Shown one piece after another: positions 20,777 through 33,503 of a stretch of DNA of 64,000 bases; the stretch's first letter is position 1, and each line of letters begins with the position of its first letter. Source of the DNA: Hortaea werneckii (Eukaryota > Ascomycota > Dothideomycetes > Mycosphaerellales > Teratosphaeriaceae); contig JBAOKB010000054.1 of the NCBI GenBank assembly GCA_037044905.1, positions 1 to 64,000 on the forward strand, read 5' to 3'. A program made the translations under genes and the position numbers. The notes beneath the pieces were generated by a model. That model searched no databases. It was not told the DNA's origin and saw only the letters and a program-made list of their open reading frames with translations.

Positions 20777-22162
20777 GGTTTCTGTGCTCTGTCTCTCTCT
20801 AACTCCGATGATATGGACCTTCTTCTCTCAGCGCTACTTCCTTTTTGAAATTTCCACGCCAAGGATACTTTCTAGGGAATGAGGAAAGATGAGGAGCAGG
20901 AAAGAATTGGGTAGCGAAGGGGAAGAGAGGGAGTCGAGGTGGTCGAATACCTGCTATCACGTCGCACTCGAACTTCCAAGCTTCAGTGATTGGCAGGACC
21001 GGCGCCCAGGTGGGGCGTTGCGTGCTCGGCTGAGGCCTGAGGCAAGTCGATTGGTCGGCCCCGCTGTCCATTCTCGCCATTTCTATCTCAACCGCAGCAA
21101 TAATCGGTCTCGGAAATGGAGGTCCCGCCATGATTGATTGAGTGACATCTCGGTCAAGTCACCCAACGCGCTCGTCTATCCGCCAAATACTCTTTTGGAG
21201 ATGCGCCTTGAACCCTCACCCACGAACATCATTGCCGCCAAGAAGTACACAGATACCATAGTTGCACATACTCCTGCTGGCCAAGTCCAATCCCCTCCTC
21301 ACAACCGTCGCATCACTCTTAGCATCTGACGTGTCCTACTCCGGCATACATGAGATCGACAGCTTGTCCATGCTCGGCTTCAAGATGGTCAAGCTTGGCG
21401 TCCAGTCTTGTCTGTATCCCTGCGTCAAGTCAGAAGCTCAGAGAGATAAGAGAAAAGCCAGACACAAGAATTGTAACAAAGGTTTAGAAAGTAGAGATTG
21501 GTGTTTTTTGTTATTCCCCATCCTCATGAACGGGGAGGGATTGAGATCTAGATAGTAGCCACACACATCATCTCTCTCAATCACAACGTAGTGCTCTGCC
21601 GTGTGTTGCATGAGTATTTCGATCAGTTTCCGGCCGTTTGAGAAAAAGGGACATCAATCCACCGCCCAGACATATAAACATTTCCTTCCACTTTCCCCCA
21701 AAGCAAAAATAAACGCCGTTTCGACAAAGCAGGCCGAGAGAGAGACATTGGGGAGTAAGAGAAACGACAATTGTGCCTCTCTAAGCTCACCCAGGTCCCC
21801 TCTGCAAAAGTAAATTTTTATTGCCGTGTATCTTCGTCGAACATGCAACAACTTCAAAGAACAATCTCGTTTCGTTCCCATCCCACATGTTTCGCCCATA
21901 CCATGCTCGCTTCAGTAGTCGAATAGAAATAAAAGAGAGAGAAAAATTCGGTAAAATTCGTTCGTTCGTCAAATGTTGGGATTTCGTCATGGACATCGAA
22001 AGGCATAAACGGTTGTTGTTCGTGGCTCGCCTTCACACACGACACGCGGTGAAGGTGGGCTGAAAGGAAGCAAAGAAACTGTAGATCGCTCGCAATGTTT
22101 TTCTTTTCGTGCTTTCGGCCGTCAAGTCGCATCAATTTGTTCGGTCGCGTTCATGTGGTTTT
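20777..22162. other. intergenic, carbonic anhydrase promoter and 3' region of the Q/N-rich regulator
   Basis: No gene recognised. The left half is probably the promoter of the carbonic anhydrase and the right half the 3' UTR and terminator of the regulator ending at 22346 or 22163. Confidence 0.4.
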
Positions 22163-22345
22163 TCATAGATCATCCATCTTGATGGCTGGGACAGCATCTT
22201 CTTCTAGTTCGTCATCGTAGTAATCATCCGGATAGCCATCTTTACTGGTGTAGAAACTGGATGATTGGTTCTCTTTGTCGTCGTCGTCGTAGTCTTGACA
22301 GCCTTGGCCGTTCCGCTGCAGCTTCTCGTGTCGGCCGCGAGATCC
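22163..22345 (-). other. in-frame 60-codon extension behind the TAG of the regulator
   Basis: Directly after TAG (22346-22348) the same frame runs through GSRGRHEKLQ, the acidic QDYDDDDKENQ, then KDGYPDDYYDDELEED and VPAIKMDDL to a TGA at 22163-22165. The composition (very acidic, Tyr/Asp repeats) looks coding rather than random. It may be the original C-terminus cut off by a C-to-T change (CAG to TAG), a stop-readthrough extension, or chance. Confidence 0.5.
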
Positions 22346-24962
22346 CTAGTTCGCGCGGATGACGAGCTTGCTGAGGAACTTGTTGCTCAGGGAGTCAAAG
22401 TCGTTGCGGTCGAACTTGGCGGTGCTACGCTCTTTGAGGTATTGCTCTGCGAGAAAGTTTAGCATCTGCCACTGGTGTGAGTAGGCGGAAATTAGAAGTG
22501 TACATACCATATTTGTTGACATGGCCCTTAACCTCGGTGAGAGCATCACATACGGCTGGGTTGGAGCCGAGTAGGTGGTGATGCTTCCTCGTGTCCCACT
22601 CCTGCAGACCAGGCAGCTTAGTGGAGATGGCTTGGAAAAGGCCAACAATCACTCCGACAGGCGTGGTCTCCATGTCCTCACAGAACTTGTTGACAGCACC
22701 CTCGTCCGGCACGCGGTAGTGGCAGTCGAACTGCATCTCTTCCCAGATGGCCAGGAGAATAGCGGCAAGCATGAAAATCGTCGGCCAATTCTTCAACTTG
22801 TCGCCAGAGTAAACAGAGCTGTACAAGCTGGAAAGCTCCTCGAGGATGTCCTTCTGCAGCTCACGCCACATATCGGCAAGAGCGCACTTGACCTGGAAGT
22901 TGATCATGACCGGAGCGACAGTCTTTCCAAAGAACTTGGAGCCATCGTCGTCGATCTTGCCGACGAACTGCTCCTCTTCGGACAGACCCTCCACCATGGT
23001 GACGTGCAATGTCAGGTTGTACGCGAGCACCAGCTTCAAAGCCTTGCGGATGGAGGGAGTCTTCTCCCGCTGATAGTAACGGAAAGCCGTCTTCAGAATC
23101 TCGGTCAAGAAAGCAGTGCCCTCGAAATATTCATCGACAAACGACTCAAAGCTGGAGTCAAGATGGCGGTCCAAATACTCAGAGAGCAAAGTGGTGCTCA
23201 CGCCCTCCATGCCTGCAGATAACTTCGCCGTGTTGATCTCGAACTCGGAGTTGGACAGCGATTCGACCCAGTCCATGCCGAAGCATTTGTCGTCCCGGAC
23301 GAACACCTCACGAGCATTGATTGGCAGATAGTGGCCGTAGCCATGGGTGATGTAGAGCGTCCGCTCAAGCGAGCTGAAGCCCTTGATGTTGCCGACAGAG
23401 AAGCCGAGGCTTACATGACGCTCGTAGTCGGCCTTCCAGTCCTTCATGAAGTACGCAATGTCCTTAATGTCCATGCGCGTACACGGTACTTGCCACAGAC
23501 GGGCATGGCTAGGTCGGCAGCCACCGCATGGCTCACCCTTGTCGCAAGTCTTCTTGAGAAACTTACACCTCAGACAAGCACGCAACTTCCGGATCTCATG
23601 GGCTTGCTGACGCTGGTCAGGTCGAAGTGGGCCTCTTCTTCGACCAACCTTCTTCTCTGCGATAGCGTCTTTTCGCGTGGTGTGCGATACCTTCTTGATG
23701 ACGGCCTTCGTTGTCTTGCCTTCCAGAGGAGACTTTCGGCGACGGAGTGGTGGCGAAGTCGGGCCTGACGAAGTTGGCGAGGTAGATGATGAGCCCGATG
23801 ATCGGTAGCCATTCAAGCCAGTGGAAGGGCTGACGGCAAGAGATGATGAGGGCGAGGTGTTTTGCTGTTGCTGCTGGGCAGCGGCAGGCAAGCCATGGGC
23901 CTGTTGGACGTACTGGGCGTCCAGCCATTCGGAGCCGTGGAAGTCGTGTGGGGAGCTTAGCGGCCAAGGCGGTATCTCTTCGTAACTACCGGATAGCTCG
24001 GCCGAGCTTGGACCGTCCGATGTGGACGAGTCCGAGTTGGTCCGGATGTGCAAGTTCTGACTAGGATTCGACACCGTCCCAGTAAACGAGTCGAACGAGT
24101 TGCGATTCGGGTTCCAGTTCACCATTGACCACTCGTTGTCAGATACGGACTGCACCTCTAGAAGGGTGCCCGTGGGAGAGCTTCCTGGCAGACTTGATTG
24201 GGCAGTCTCACCAGTGTGTTGCTGTAATGCTGCCTGGTTGAGAGACATGAAGTTGTGCTCGGTCTGGTAGTCGTTGAGAGGATAGACCAGAGCGTTCATG
24301 GATTCCATAGGACCAGCCATGGTTCCAAAGTTGGCCATGTCCATACCAGCTGTCACACCATAGTTGTTAAAGCTGTCCGCAGACGTGGCTGGCACGCTGA
24401 AATCAACAGGCGAGGCCTGAAGCTGTCCGCCAAACGACGCTGGATTGTACGAGCTCATTCCAGCGTTCATGTTCAAAGCGTTGGTCGAGTATTGCTGATT
24501 TTGCTGCTGTGGCTGCTGCTGAGCTGCCTGTTGAAATTGATACTGCCAGTTGTTAGGGAGCAGGTTGGCATACTCCAGGTCGAGGCTCGGCTCCTGGAGG
24601 TTCAAGGGCTGGTTTATCTGGTTGCTACCAGGCCTGCTATACTGCTGCTGGGACTGACTCGGCCCGACGCCGTGATATTGTTGTTGCGAATAATGCTGGC
24701 TCGGATGCGGCGGTTGATGCTGCTGGGGCTGGTGCTGATGCTGATCCGGCTGGGAGATGCCAGCATTGTCCATCTTGGGCATGTTCATGTCGACAGGCGG
24801 CCAGGTCTGTCTCCAGGCGTTCTGCTGCAGCGGCGGCTGATGTTGCTGGTGGTGCAGGAAGGGGTGCGAGTACGAGTGGTTGCGGGGGTCGTTCGTGTTG
24901 GTCGCGTAAGCTCCTCCGTACTCGAAGGAGCCGTCGTCAAAGGAGAAGTCGAGGTTCTCCAT
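22346..24962 (-). CDS. Zn2Cys6-type regulator with Q/N-rich N-terminus
   Basis: Two exons: 22508-24962 (ATG giving MENLDFSFDDGSFEYGG; an upstream in-frame ATG at 25079 is possible) and 22346-22446. The 61-bp intron has branch sequence GCTAAAC and acceptor CTCGCAG; 851 aa. The N-terminal ~370 residues are Gln/Asn/His/Pro-rich, then Ser/Pro-rich, then a basic stretch (RRRKSPLEGK). The cysteine cluster follows, C-x2-C-x6-C-x5-C-x2-C-x11-C, beginning CLRCKFLKKTCDKGEPC, with an unusually long last loop. Then comes a conserved-looking region DIAYFMKDWKADYERH, THGYGHYLPINAREVF, DDKCFGMDWVE. This is a fungal nuclear DNA-binding regulator; targets are unknown. It ends LSKLVIRAN then TAG, but the frame stays open for 60 more codons (see the next entry). 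Long flanks on both sides are typical of developmental regulators. Confidence 0.88.
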
Positions 24963-27900
24963 CTCGTCGTGCTTTGGCGAGGTGATCGGGTGGGAAAAGA
25001 ATGGGATAGGCGGCAGGGTGAGATGGTGTCCGTCTCGCTCATCCACCCGCTCGAAAGCTACCAAGCAGATCGTGGGCACGGTGCTGTGGTCGGTGTGTTC
25101 ACCGCGTCGATGTCAAGACACAGGCCTGCTACGGTGAGGGAGCATGAAGCGGAGAGGGCTCGCGCTACGCCCACAAGCAGCAGGCGTCCCAGCGGGCAGT
25201 GGAGTAGTGAAGTGTCGGTGAGAGTCGGTCGGCGCATATGCAGTGAGATGCGCTAGCCAAGTAGCTGCAGCTCCCGTGCGCTGTGTGCTGTACCACCTGC
25301 ACGACTAGACACACTACTGTACGGGCACAGACGTTGGTGAGAATGAGCCGGAATAAATGGTTACTGTATTCTCCAGGTATTTTACAGGCGTGAAACCCGG
25401 CCTGTTCCCACGCATATCATGAGTGCATGCATATCTGTCTACATAGGCAGTAGGCAGGAAGCCCACCGTTCCAATGGCTGGCCTGCCCGGGAGTCGTGAA
25501 ACAGGAATCCCACCTCTCCAACGCTCCGATCCGCCCATTATACATAGGGTCCGCGCCCATATGCCAGCCGTGTGGGGCCTCCCATGGCGGGGACCGCTCT
25601 CAAGTGGCTGGCACGCTCGTTCGGCAGAGGCAGAGAGCAGTGAAAAGTTCGGCAGCAGGGAAAGCGGTGAAAAAAGACTCCAGCATCACCCGACACTACC
25701 AGCTTCACCCGCCAACCTTGACGCCTATTTTTTGCCGGCCACTGCCCGCCTGATATTCGGCTGTCGGCATATCAGCACCGCAGCTGCTACGACGAGGGTC
25801 TTCCTCGATGCAAATCACGGGAAGCACGCAGCCATGTCTCCATTCTTACCGACCGTAGTCTATTCGTAGTCCTTGTACCCACCGCGCCATCGGTCCAGAT
25901 CGCCATGCGATATTCTTTGCTCACATCCAGATATCGTTGAAGCATCTTTCCTGCTTCTCAGTTCTTCCGGTTCGCGCCGTACATGCTCCTGTTGTCGCCA
26001 AACGCGGCTCCCAGTGCTCTCCTTGGCATGCGCTGAAGTACAGCTACGTACACGTGCGACATCGTACAGCACGTTGAAGCAAGACCAGCCAATGGCTGCC
26101 ATCTGGCTGACGTCTCACCTTACTTGCTGCGTAGCACATTGGCTGAGACGAATTGCTTGGCCGCTCGCGCAAGGAATCCTGGCAGCTTCCATTACTTGTT
26201 ATGGTATTCCTCGATTTCCATAATGGGCTCGGAAGGCCTCGTGATGGCCCAAGCATATGGCGAGAGGGTGCCCAGCGAATGGTAGGCAACGCGTGCAAGC
26301 GCATGGCAGCATTCCACCTTGCTTCAAATGATCGGATCCGCTGTTATGGGCATGGGTCATGTCATGGTTGTTGACAGCAACATCGACAGGCACAGGAGCC
26401 GTCCAGGATCCATCGACTTCAAGAGTATCATTAAGTGACGGGTCAATTTGGTCTTTTCTTTACGCGTCACCTGACACGATGTCTTGACAACTCACCGCTA
26501 AAAATGATTGCTTGCTGATACCAAAGACTGGAGAAGACAACAGAACTTGAAACTGCCTTGAAACAAGATTGGTGCAGCCTACCCATTCACCTTATTCCAG
26601 AACATATACTCCAAGGCATTTGGCCACTGCCGAAATATCTCCCATGTACTCGTGGCCTGCCATTATTCGTTCGGCATTGGTATCGACGCTGCGATGGCTC
26701 GAGACCAATCTACTACTGTATTTATGCATGCAGTATCATGACCTTATTTCCAATGCCTGCCCGCCCGAAAACGTATCACGTCGAGACATCAGTCCCATAG
26801 GTATTGCTGAGTATGGCATTAGCGAAATTGCCGATGCTATTTTGAATACTCAATTCAGCGATATGCTTATACTTGACCGCAAGGCTGTTCAGTGACACGA
26901 CAAGATTCCCCTAGCACCTGGAGGAAATCTTGCCCACGTCACCCGGCTTCGTAGTGTCTAGACTTCGATGTCCTTAGATGTTACAGATATTAATGAGACT
27001 GGAGCGCAGTCTAACCGGATGTTTTCGGTTGCGAGGAGGACATCAGAGCCAGGCCCTTCCAGGCGAAGGGTGACTCATAGTAATATCGAAGGATGATCGC
27101 AACCTCTTGCGGTCCGTATACTAAGTAACGACTTGACGATTATACTCGCCACACCTCAGATCGACACCAGTCAGGTGCTGAGTCGCATTGCTTTGCCGGT
27201 TGGCCGCATGATATCGGAGGTTAGGCAGGCGAGGCAGGCTGGCCGTTGAGAACCGGTAGACGTTGATGACCACGTTGAAGCAGCGTTGCCAGTGTGCGGA
27301 GGTGGCTGTCGCTGTCTTAAGACGTTTGCTCTCGCTATAGCCGAGACAGTGAGCATCGTCTGTCGCAGCAGCTCGACCGTAATCTTTTAACCATGGAGGA
27401 GAGACCAGCTTCCTCCTTCCAACGCCAACGAAAACCGCAGCTTGTGGGAAGTCGACCAAGGCAAATTAAACTTACTTCCAGCAAGGATCCGACCACGCTC
27501 TCCCCGACAAGACACAAAGTCAGGCCGCTGAGTTGCCAGTCGCTGTGTGCCTTGCCTGTGTCTAGTGTCATGGCGCTCGTATTGATACAAGATCTTTTGT
27601 AGTTGGACAGAACTTAGCATGCTGCAAGTTCTATTTGACATTCGTGGGAGTGAGCGAACATGAATGTTTCGGGATCAAGAGAGCTCTTTCGTCCCGCTCG
27701 GATCGATACCTTGTGCAGCAGATATCAGAAGACCGATGAACGGGCTTATGTTCCATGGTTTCCTCCAGAAAAGAAACGAGATAAACCATCTTTCTGCTTG
27801 TGAAACTGCTTATGATGCAGTGATCCCTGGTTTGGGGATTGAGCGAATTCATGGAGAGATTGAAAAGCACGGCTTCATATTTTCGATATTGCCCATTGCC

Positions 27901-28554
27901 GTGCCTTTGAAATGCGCAAATGCGAATAGTGAAATCGTGGATGTCTACATAGATTGCTTACTTTGGAGAAGCAGAGAATCGGCCTTCCATGCTTCCTGCC
28001 ACCGAAGGCCCCTCCCAAGGCCGATCGCATCGCCAAGCCTTGCAACTTGCCCATTCGCGGAAGTACAATCTACTTCCAGGTTGTCGCTCCTCGGACCATT
28101 CGTATCATCGGCTTAATGAGATTGTCTATGAGCCCTCCAACCTCTTCTCATGCATATCAAATCAAGGAAGTGCGCAATTTATTTGAACCGAGCGGCGTGG
28201 TGCATATCCTTATCCGAGGTCTTATCTTTCAACGCGATGTGACAGGGCCCGCCGTGGGGGGTCTTTCAGGCTAGCACGAAGTGCCTTCCTAAGCCAGTTT
28301 GGCACTGGAGTCTAACAAGCGATCAGGACCGTATCAACTGCCACATTGAGCAATAAAGGCCATACAGCATGCATTGGCGATGGGGCACGCGACCTCGTAA
28401 AGAATGGACCATGTCGCATTAGATGATGGTACCTTGCAGGCTTTCGACGGCGAAGCCTGCAAGGTACAAAAGCACCTGGAATGCCCTCTTGTTGATGCTT
28501 GGACACGCCTTCTGTCTTCTTGGAAGCGCCTTGGACCTCGTCTTATTCTGAAAA
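24963..28554. other. 3.6-kb gene-poor region between divergent genes
   Basis: It carries the promoters of the Q/N-rich regulator (left) and the sedolisin (right). Open frames at 27664-28116 and 27954-28274 on + have no domain, signal or convincing splice sites and are not called. A perfect hairpin lies at the right end. Confidence 0.4.
28429..28467. repeat. perfect 15-bp inverted repeat with 9-nt loop
   Basis: Arm GTACCTTGCAGGCTT at 28429-28443, loop TCGACGGCG, exact reverse complement at 28453-28467. It ends 87 bp before the sedolisin ATG, so it is in the promoter or the 5' leader. It could be a hairpin in the mRNA or a site for a dimeric regulator. Confidence 0.8.
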
Positions 28555-30538
28555 ATGGCGCTTACCAAGCTTTCGGCGTCTCTGGGCCTACTGGCTGCCA
28601 CTCTGGGCGCCAGTGCGTTGCCATCGCCATCCAAGTACACCTACAGCGTCAAGGAGACTCACTGGGTTCCACGTGCTTGGACCGAAGCAGGCTCGGCTTC
28701 CAAGTCGGACTTGATCAACTTGCAGATCGGTCTCAAGCAGCAGAACGAGGGCTTGATCGAGCAACACCTTACCGAGGTTTCAGATCCTTCCCACGAACGC
28801 TATGGGGAGCATCTTAGTGCCGAAGACATCAAGTCTATGATCACTCCCACCGATGACACTCTCGCTCTTGTCAACGAGTGGTTGCAGGACCATGGCATCT
28901 CGAAGATCGGCATGTCTCCGGCTAAAGACTGGTTCTCTATCGTGGTGCCGATTGAGAAAGCCGAAGAACTCCTTCAGACCTCATACAAGACTTTCCGCCA
29001 TCATGACGGCTCGACGGTCTCTAGAGCACCTGAGTGGTCTCTGCCCAACCATCTCCACGAGCATATCGATGTCGTGCAGCCAACGACCTCGTTCTTCCGT
29101 CCTATGCCCGAGGGCAAGGGCTGGGGTCCATTCGACAAAGGCCCTCATCACCACATGTCCTGGTGGGAGCACACTGGCAAGCACATGTACGGCGACCGTA
29201 GACACAGCTGGGTATGTTGACTTCCATGGTCATATAAGGAAAGCCACTCATTCTAATTAATTTGGTAGCACGACAAGGATGCTGCTGCTGTAGAGGCAGT
29301 CTGCAATGCTAGCTTTGTAACTCCTGATTGTATTCGTACCGTTTACGGAACAATCGATTACGAGCCTCAAGTCCCAGAGAAGAACAGCATGGGTCTAACC
29401 AATTACCTGAACGAGACCAATAAGCGTTCAGACACCGAGCTTTTCCTCAAGACCTTCCGTCCGGAAGCTGCTGATGCCGCCTACACATTTGATATCATCG
29501 AGATTGCCAACGCCAGCAACTTCCAGGGCAACATCTCCGTCGAGATCGAATTGAACCGCAACATTGAAGGCAACCTTGACGTCCAGAACATGCTCAGTGT
29601 TGCGTGGCCTACTCCACTGACTGCCTTCTCGACTGGAGGCAGCCCGCCTTTCATTCCGGACATCAACACCCCGACCAACACCAACGAGCCCTACCTGACC
29701 TGGTTGAACTACGTGCTCGCCCAGGATGAGCTGCCCAACGTCATCTCAACTTCATACGGTGAGGCCGAACAGACCATCCCAGATTCTTACGCTAAGAGAG
29801 TCTGCGCCGGCATGGCTCAACTGGGCTCTCGTGGCATTTCCGTGCTGTTCTCCTCCGGCGATGCCGGCGTTGGTGCTGATGGAACTTGTTATTCCAACGA
29901 CGGCGACAACACCTACATGTTCCTTCCTGCCTTCCCAGCCAGCTGCCCGTGGGTGACTGCTGTTGGTGGCACTGCAGGCTTCAACCCGGAGGTCGCTGTC
30001 AGCCGCTTCGCCTCCGGTGCCGGATTCAGTAACTTATTCGCAATGCCTTCCTACCAGCAGAAGACTATTGAGGCCTACGTCGACAGCTTGAACGGCCTCC
30101 ACGACGGCTTGTACAACAAGTCTGGTCGCGCTTACCCTGACGTCGCCGCGCAGGGCAACCACGATGCCATTGTCTGGGGAGGCGAGATCACCACCGTCGG
30201 TGGCACATCTGCTTCCTCTCCCACTTTTGCGGCCATCATTACCTTGGTCAACGATGCACTGATCGCCAAGGGCCGAAAGCCCCTTGGGTTCTTGAACCCC
30301 TGGATCTACAGCGGTGCTTATAAGGCTCTTACTGATATTACCAGCGGATCTAGCTTCGGCTGCAATACTACTGGTTTCCCCGCACAGGAGGGCTGGGACG
30401 CCGTCACTGGCTTTGGCACCCCGGTATGTGATCTTTCTCCATATTCGCATTGATATTCTCACTGACCACTTCGTCTAGAACTTTGACAAGCTGGTTCGTG
30501 CTGCTTTCGCCAAGGGATGGCACAAGGGTTGGGACTAA
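28555..30538 (+). CDS. secreted sedolisin (S53, tripeptidyl-peptidase type)
   Basis: Acid serine-carboxyl peptidase that releases tripeptides or cuts internally outside the cell. Exons 28555-29211, 29269-30423 and 30479-30538, phase 0; introns 57 and 55 bp; 623 aa. Signal peptide at residues 1-22 (core LGLLAATLGASA), then the S53 pro-domain (about 30-215, with HLSAEDIKSMITP), which is removed on activation. Catalytic domain: Glu and Asp of EGNLDVQ, oxyanion Asp of SSGDAGV, nucleophile Ser in GGTSASSPTFAA, and the calcium site from DITSGSS to GWDAVTGFGTP. The His-rich linker (KGPHHHMSWWEH) sits near the pro-domain junction. Several N-glycosylation sequons (NETN, NASN, NISV). Probable role is extracellular protein degradation. 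Confidence 0.95.
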
Positions 30539-31171
30539 ACGAGTGATGCGAAAGCTCTTCCATTCCACGTTGCGGGAACGCCTTGGGAGCGGGAGACTTC
30601 CATCGAGACATCTGAAAGGTTTCGCTTTGGATAGCATACGACTAACGTGAAACGTACAAACGAAATCGAAAGCAAGTAGACCATAAAATGTCTGCTTGAA
30701 AGATCTCTGAGTCACTGTGACTACTCTTCCACATTCAGTTGATGTACTGTACCGGCATTCCAGTTGCTAGCCGATTTCCCCAGGTGAAGATGCGTCATGC
30801 TACAGAAGACATCAAAGGACAGAGGGGAGCAATCGCTGATACTCGATGCATTGTACAGATAAGCTGCCGCCCCAGCCAATCAGAGCTTACATACACGGTC
30901 AGCCAGCTTCCTATATTCCTCAGACCATCTGCGTCCGCGGATGCAATGGCTGACTATCTTACACTACTTCTGGTAGTTTATGGCTAATCTTTAGGACTCG
31001 AACAATTTGAGTCAACTGTACATGCCTGACCCCGCCCACGATTCGTCTAATTGCGGTTGGTAGATAGTGCTGCTTGTGTCCCGTGTCCTTTCAAGCTCTT
31101 ATCATGTCCCATTCCTATCCTTCTGAAATCTCGCCTGGTCAGGAAATCATCATCCCAAGTCCCTCTCCAAA
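30539..31171. other. intergenic, sedolisin terminator and transporter promoter
   Basis: No gene is seen in this 633-bp stretch between two genes on the same strand. Confidence 0.4.
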
Positions 31172-33099
31172 ATGGCCAACCTCAACAGTCTTGGAGCTTT
31201 CACCCGATCGATCCGCCGGGCAGCGAACTTCAAGAGCCTACAGCCTATCATTCCCACCCGACTCCTAGACGATGAAGAACACCAGGAACAAGTTACACCG
31301 ACACATCGACACCGACAACACGAAGAGGTCCCCGTAGAACAGCAAACCGATGAAGCGGCCGCAGAGCGAGACGACTCCCAATTCCCCGGCAAGATGCGAG
31401 ATCTACGTGATCCCAACAACCATGACGACCCGGCCGGACAGAGCGAAGAATCGCCTCTACTCGGCCACAACAATGGGAAGACGCAACCGTCGACTGCCGA
31501 ATCAGGCTATGTGCCCTTACAGATCAAACTCAACGATCCCGCGCGGCAACGCGTACAGGAACTCAGCCAAGCTAGAGAGGACTCCCGTGCAGCCGAACAA
31601 AAAGGGGACGACGACGAGGGAGGAAACAATCAGGAGCGCGAACCAATGCTCGTCCAGAAAATCCTGCGCGACGACGACGGGACCTGGACGGAGATCATGC
31701 TAGGCCAATCCACGCTGCCGCAGACCATCTTCAACAGCTGCAACGTACTAATCGGGGTCGGGATGCTGTCGTTACCGCTTGGGATCCGGTACGCGGGATG
31801 GGTTATCGGGATCCCCTTCCTCCTCTTCACCGCGGGAGTGACTAAATACACAGCCAGTCTGCTGGCGAAATGTCTCGACGTCGATAGCTCGTTGGCGAAT
31901 TTTGCCGATATCGCGTTTGTTGCTTATGGGGAAAAGGGACGGTTGGCGACGAGTGCGTTATTTACTTTTGAGCTGGCAGCGGCGTGTATTAGTCTGGTCG
32001 TGCTGTTTGCGGATAGTTTGAAGACGCTTGTGGAGGGGTTGACGGATGTGCAGGGGAAAGTTCTTTGTGGGCGTATTTTGGCGCCGTTGAATTTCTTGCC
32101 TATGCGTTGGTTGAGCTTGACGAGCTTCTTGGGGGTGTTCTGTGGGATCGGGTTGATTGGGTGTACGATTCTTGCTGGGGTTCTGAAGCCGGCGAGTCCA
32201 GGCTCGCTGCTTGAGGCTGCTTCGACGACTGCTTTTCCTGAACAGTGGAGGGCTCTGCCATTGAGTTTCGGGCTTATTATGGCGGTATGGGGCGGACACA
32301 GGTGAGTGCAAGATGCACGTTCGATGCCACATTCATGTTCAGTGCCGATCTAGGCAGGGCAAGACTGACACGCCGATTATCTAGCGTCTTCCCAAATATC
32401 TACAGGGACATGCGCCACCCGCAAAAGTACGAGCACGGCTTGAAGCTCATCTTCGGCTTCGTCACTTCGGTCGATCTTGTAATGGCGGTAGTTGGGTATC
32501 TCATGTACGGCCGGAGGACCAAGGACGAGATCAGCACCAACGTTCTTACGATTCAGGAATATCCACAGGCTCTGCATGTCGTTGTGCTCATCCTCGTAGC
32601 GATTATTCCCTTGACCAAGTTTCCATTAAAGTACGTGACTCGGATGGAAGAGGCATTTGCAGTCCTTCCTTCTTTGTTCGTTTCTCTTTTCGGCTGACAG
32701 CATCGTAGCTGCTCCCCAATCATATCAACGCTCGAAGTGCTCTCCCGCATCGACCCACGAGCCGCTTCAGTGAAACCAAACCGCTTCAACCAATCGACCT
32801 TCCTCACTAAAACCCTCCGAGCCGTCTTCCGCATCGTAGTCACTTGCGCCATTGTCTTGCTCGCCATCCTCGTGCCCTCCTTCGAAGTCATTTCCGCCAT
32901 CATGGGAGCCGCCTTCTGCTTCCTCATCTGTGTCATTCTGCCCGTGACTTTCCATTTGAAGATGTACGGCAAGGAGATCTCGCGGCGGGAGGTGCTTTGT
33001 AATTGGGCCCTGATCTTGGGTAGTGCGGTGCTGGGCATTGCTGGCACAGTCTGGGAATTCTTGCCAAAGGACTGGATTGGTCTGGAACAAGTCCATTGA
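31172..33099 (+). CDS. vacuolar-type amino acid transporter (AVT / AAAP family)
   Basis: Amino acid/proton symporter or antiporter of the AAAP family. Exons 31172-32301, 32385-32630 and 32709-33099; introns 83 and 78 bp; 588 aa. About 180 cytosolic, acidic, Gln/Arg-rich residues come first. Then roughly ten to eleven membrane segments start with QTIFNSCNVLIGVGMLSLPLGIRY split here as NSCNVLIGVGMLSLPLG and the following YAGW, the family signature of TM1. Later marks are SVFPNIYRDMRHPQKY (joined across intron 1), VGYLMYG, TKFPLNCSPIISTLEV (joined across intron 2) and the closing TM block with NWALILGSAVLGI. The long acidic N-terminus is usual for AVT proteins of the vacuole. Direction and substrate are unknown. 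Confidence 0.9.
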
Positions 33100-33503
33100 T
33101 TGATTGAGCAAGTGTCGGCGTCCGTATCGATTGCTGTCGATGAAACGTAGGGTCGTCCTCTAATAAGATCATATGCACCAATTTAGGGACTGGCAATTTC
33201 TCTACCGCGTGTCCCCAAGTTCTGTATCTCGTTCTCGGCCGCCCAATATCAGTGTCCTCGTGGTACGATGCAAAGTTCGTGACCGGCTGTTAGCGAGTCC
33301 GGGCATTTGATGTTTGGAGAACCGGTACCTCTGCACGGGTCTTTGAAGACAGCATATGGTGTCTATCAGTGCAAGCGGCTTGACTTTCTCTGTTGATAAT
33401 CGTGGCCCAGTCCAGTGATAGGTCCCACTTAGTAGGAGTCCCAGCAGCAATCTGACCAAAACAGGACATCCAGGTATGAACCCTTTCACAATACTTGCAC
33501 ATC
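33100..33503. terminator. convergent 3' flanks of transporter and AlaX genes
   Basis: About 400 bp between converging stops; no gene or clear repeat. Confidence 0.35.

Noticed and set aside
17125..25079. Secondary-metabolite cluster with BVMO, carbonic anhydrase and regulator
   Set aside because: No backbone synthase (PKS, NRPS, terpene) in the window. The neighbours are housekeeping and the regulator is of a general conserved type.
27664..28274. Overlapping + frames between the regulator and sedolisin
   Set aside because: No family resemblance, odd composition and no convincing splice signals; treated as non-coding.
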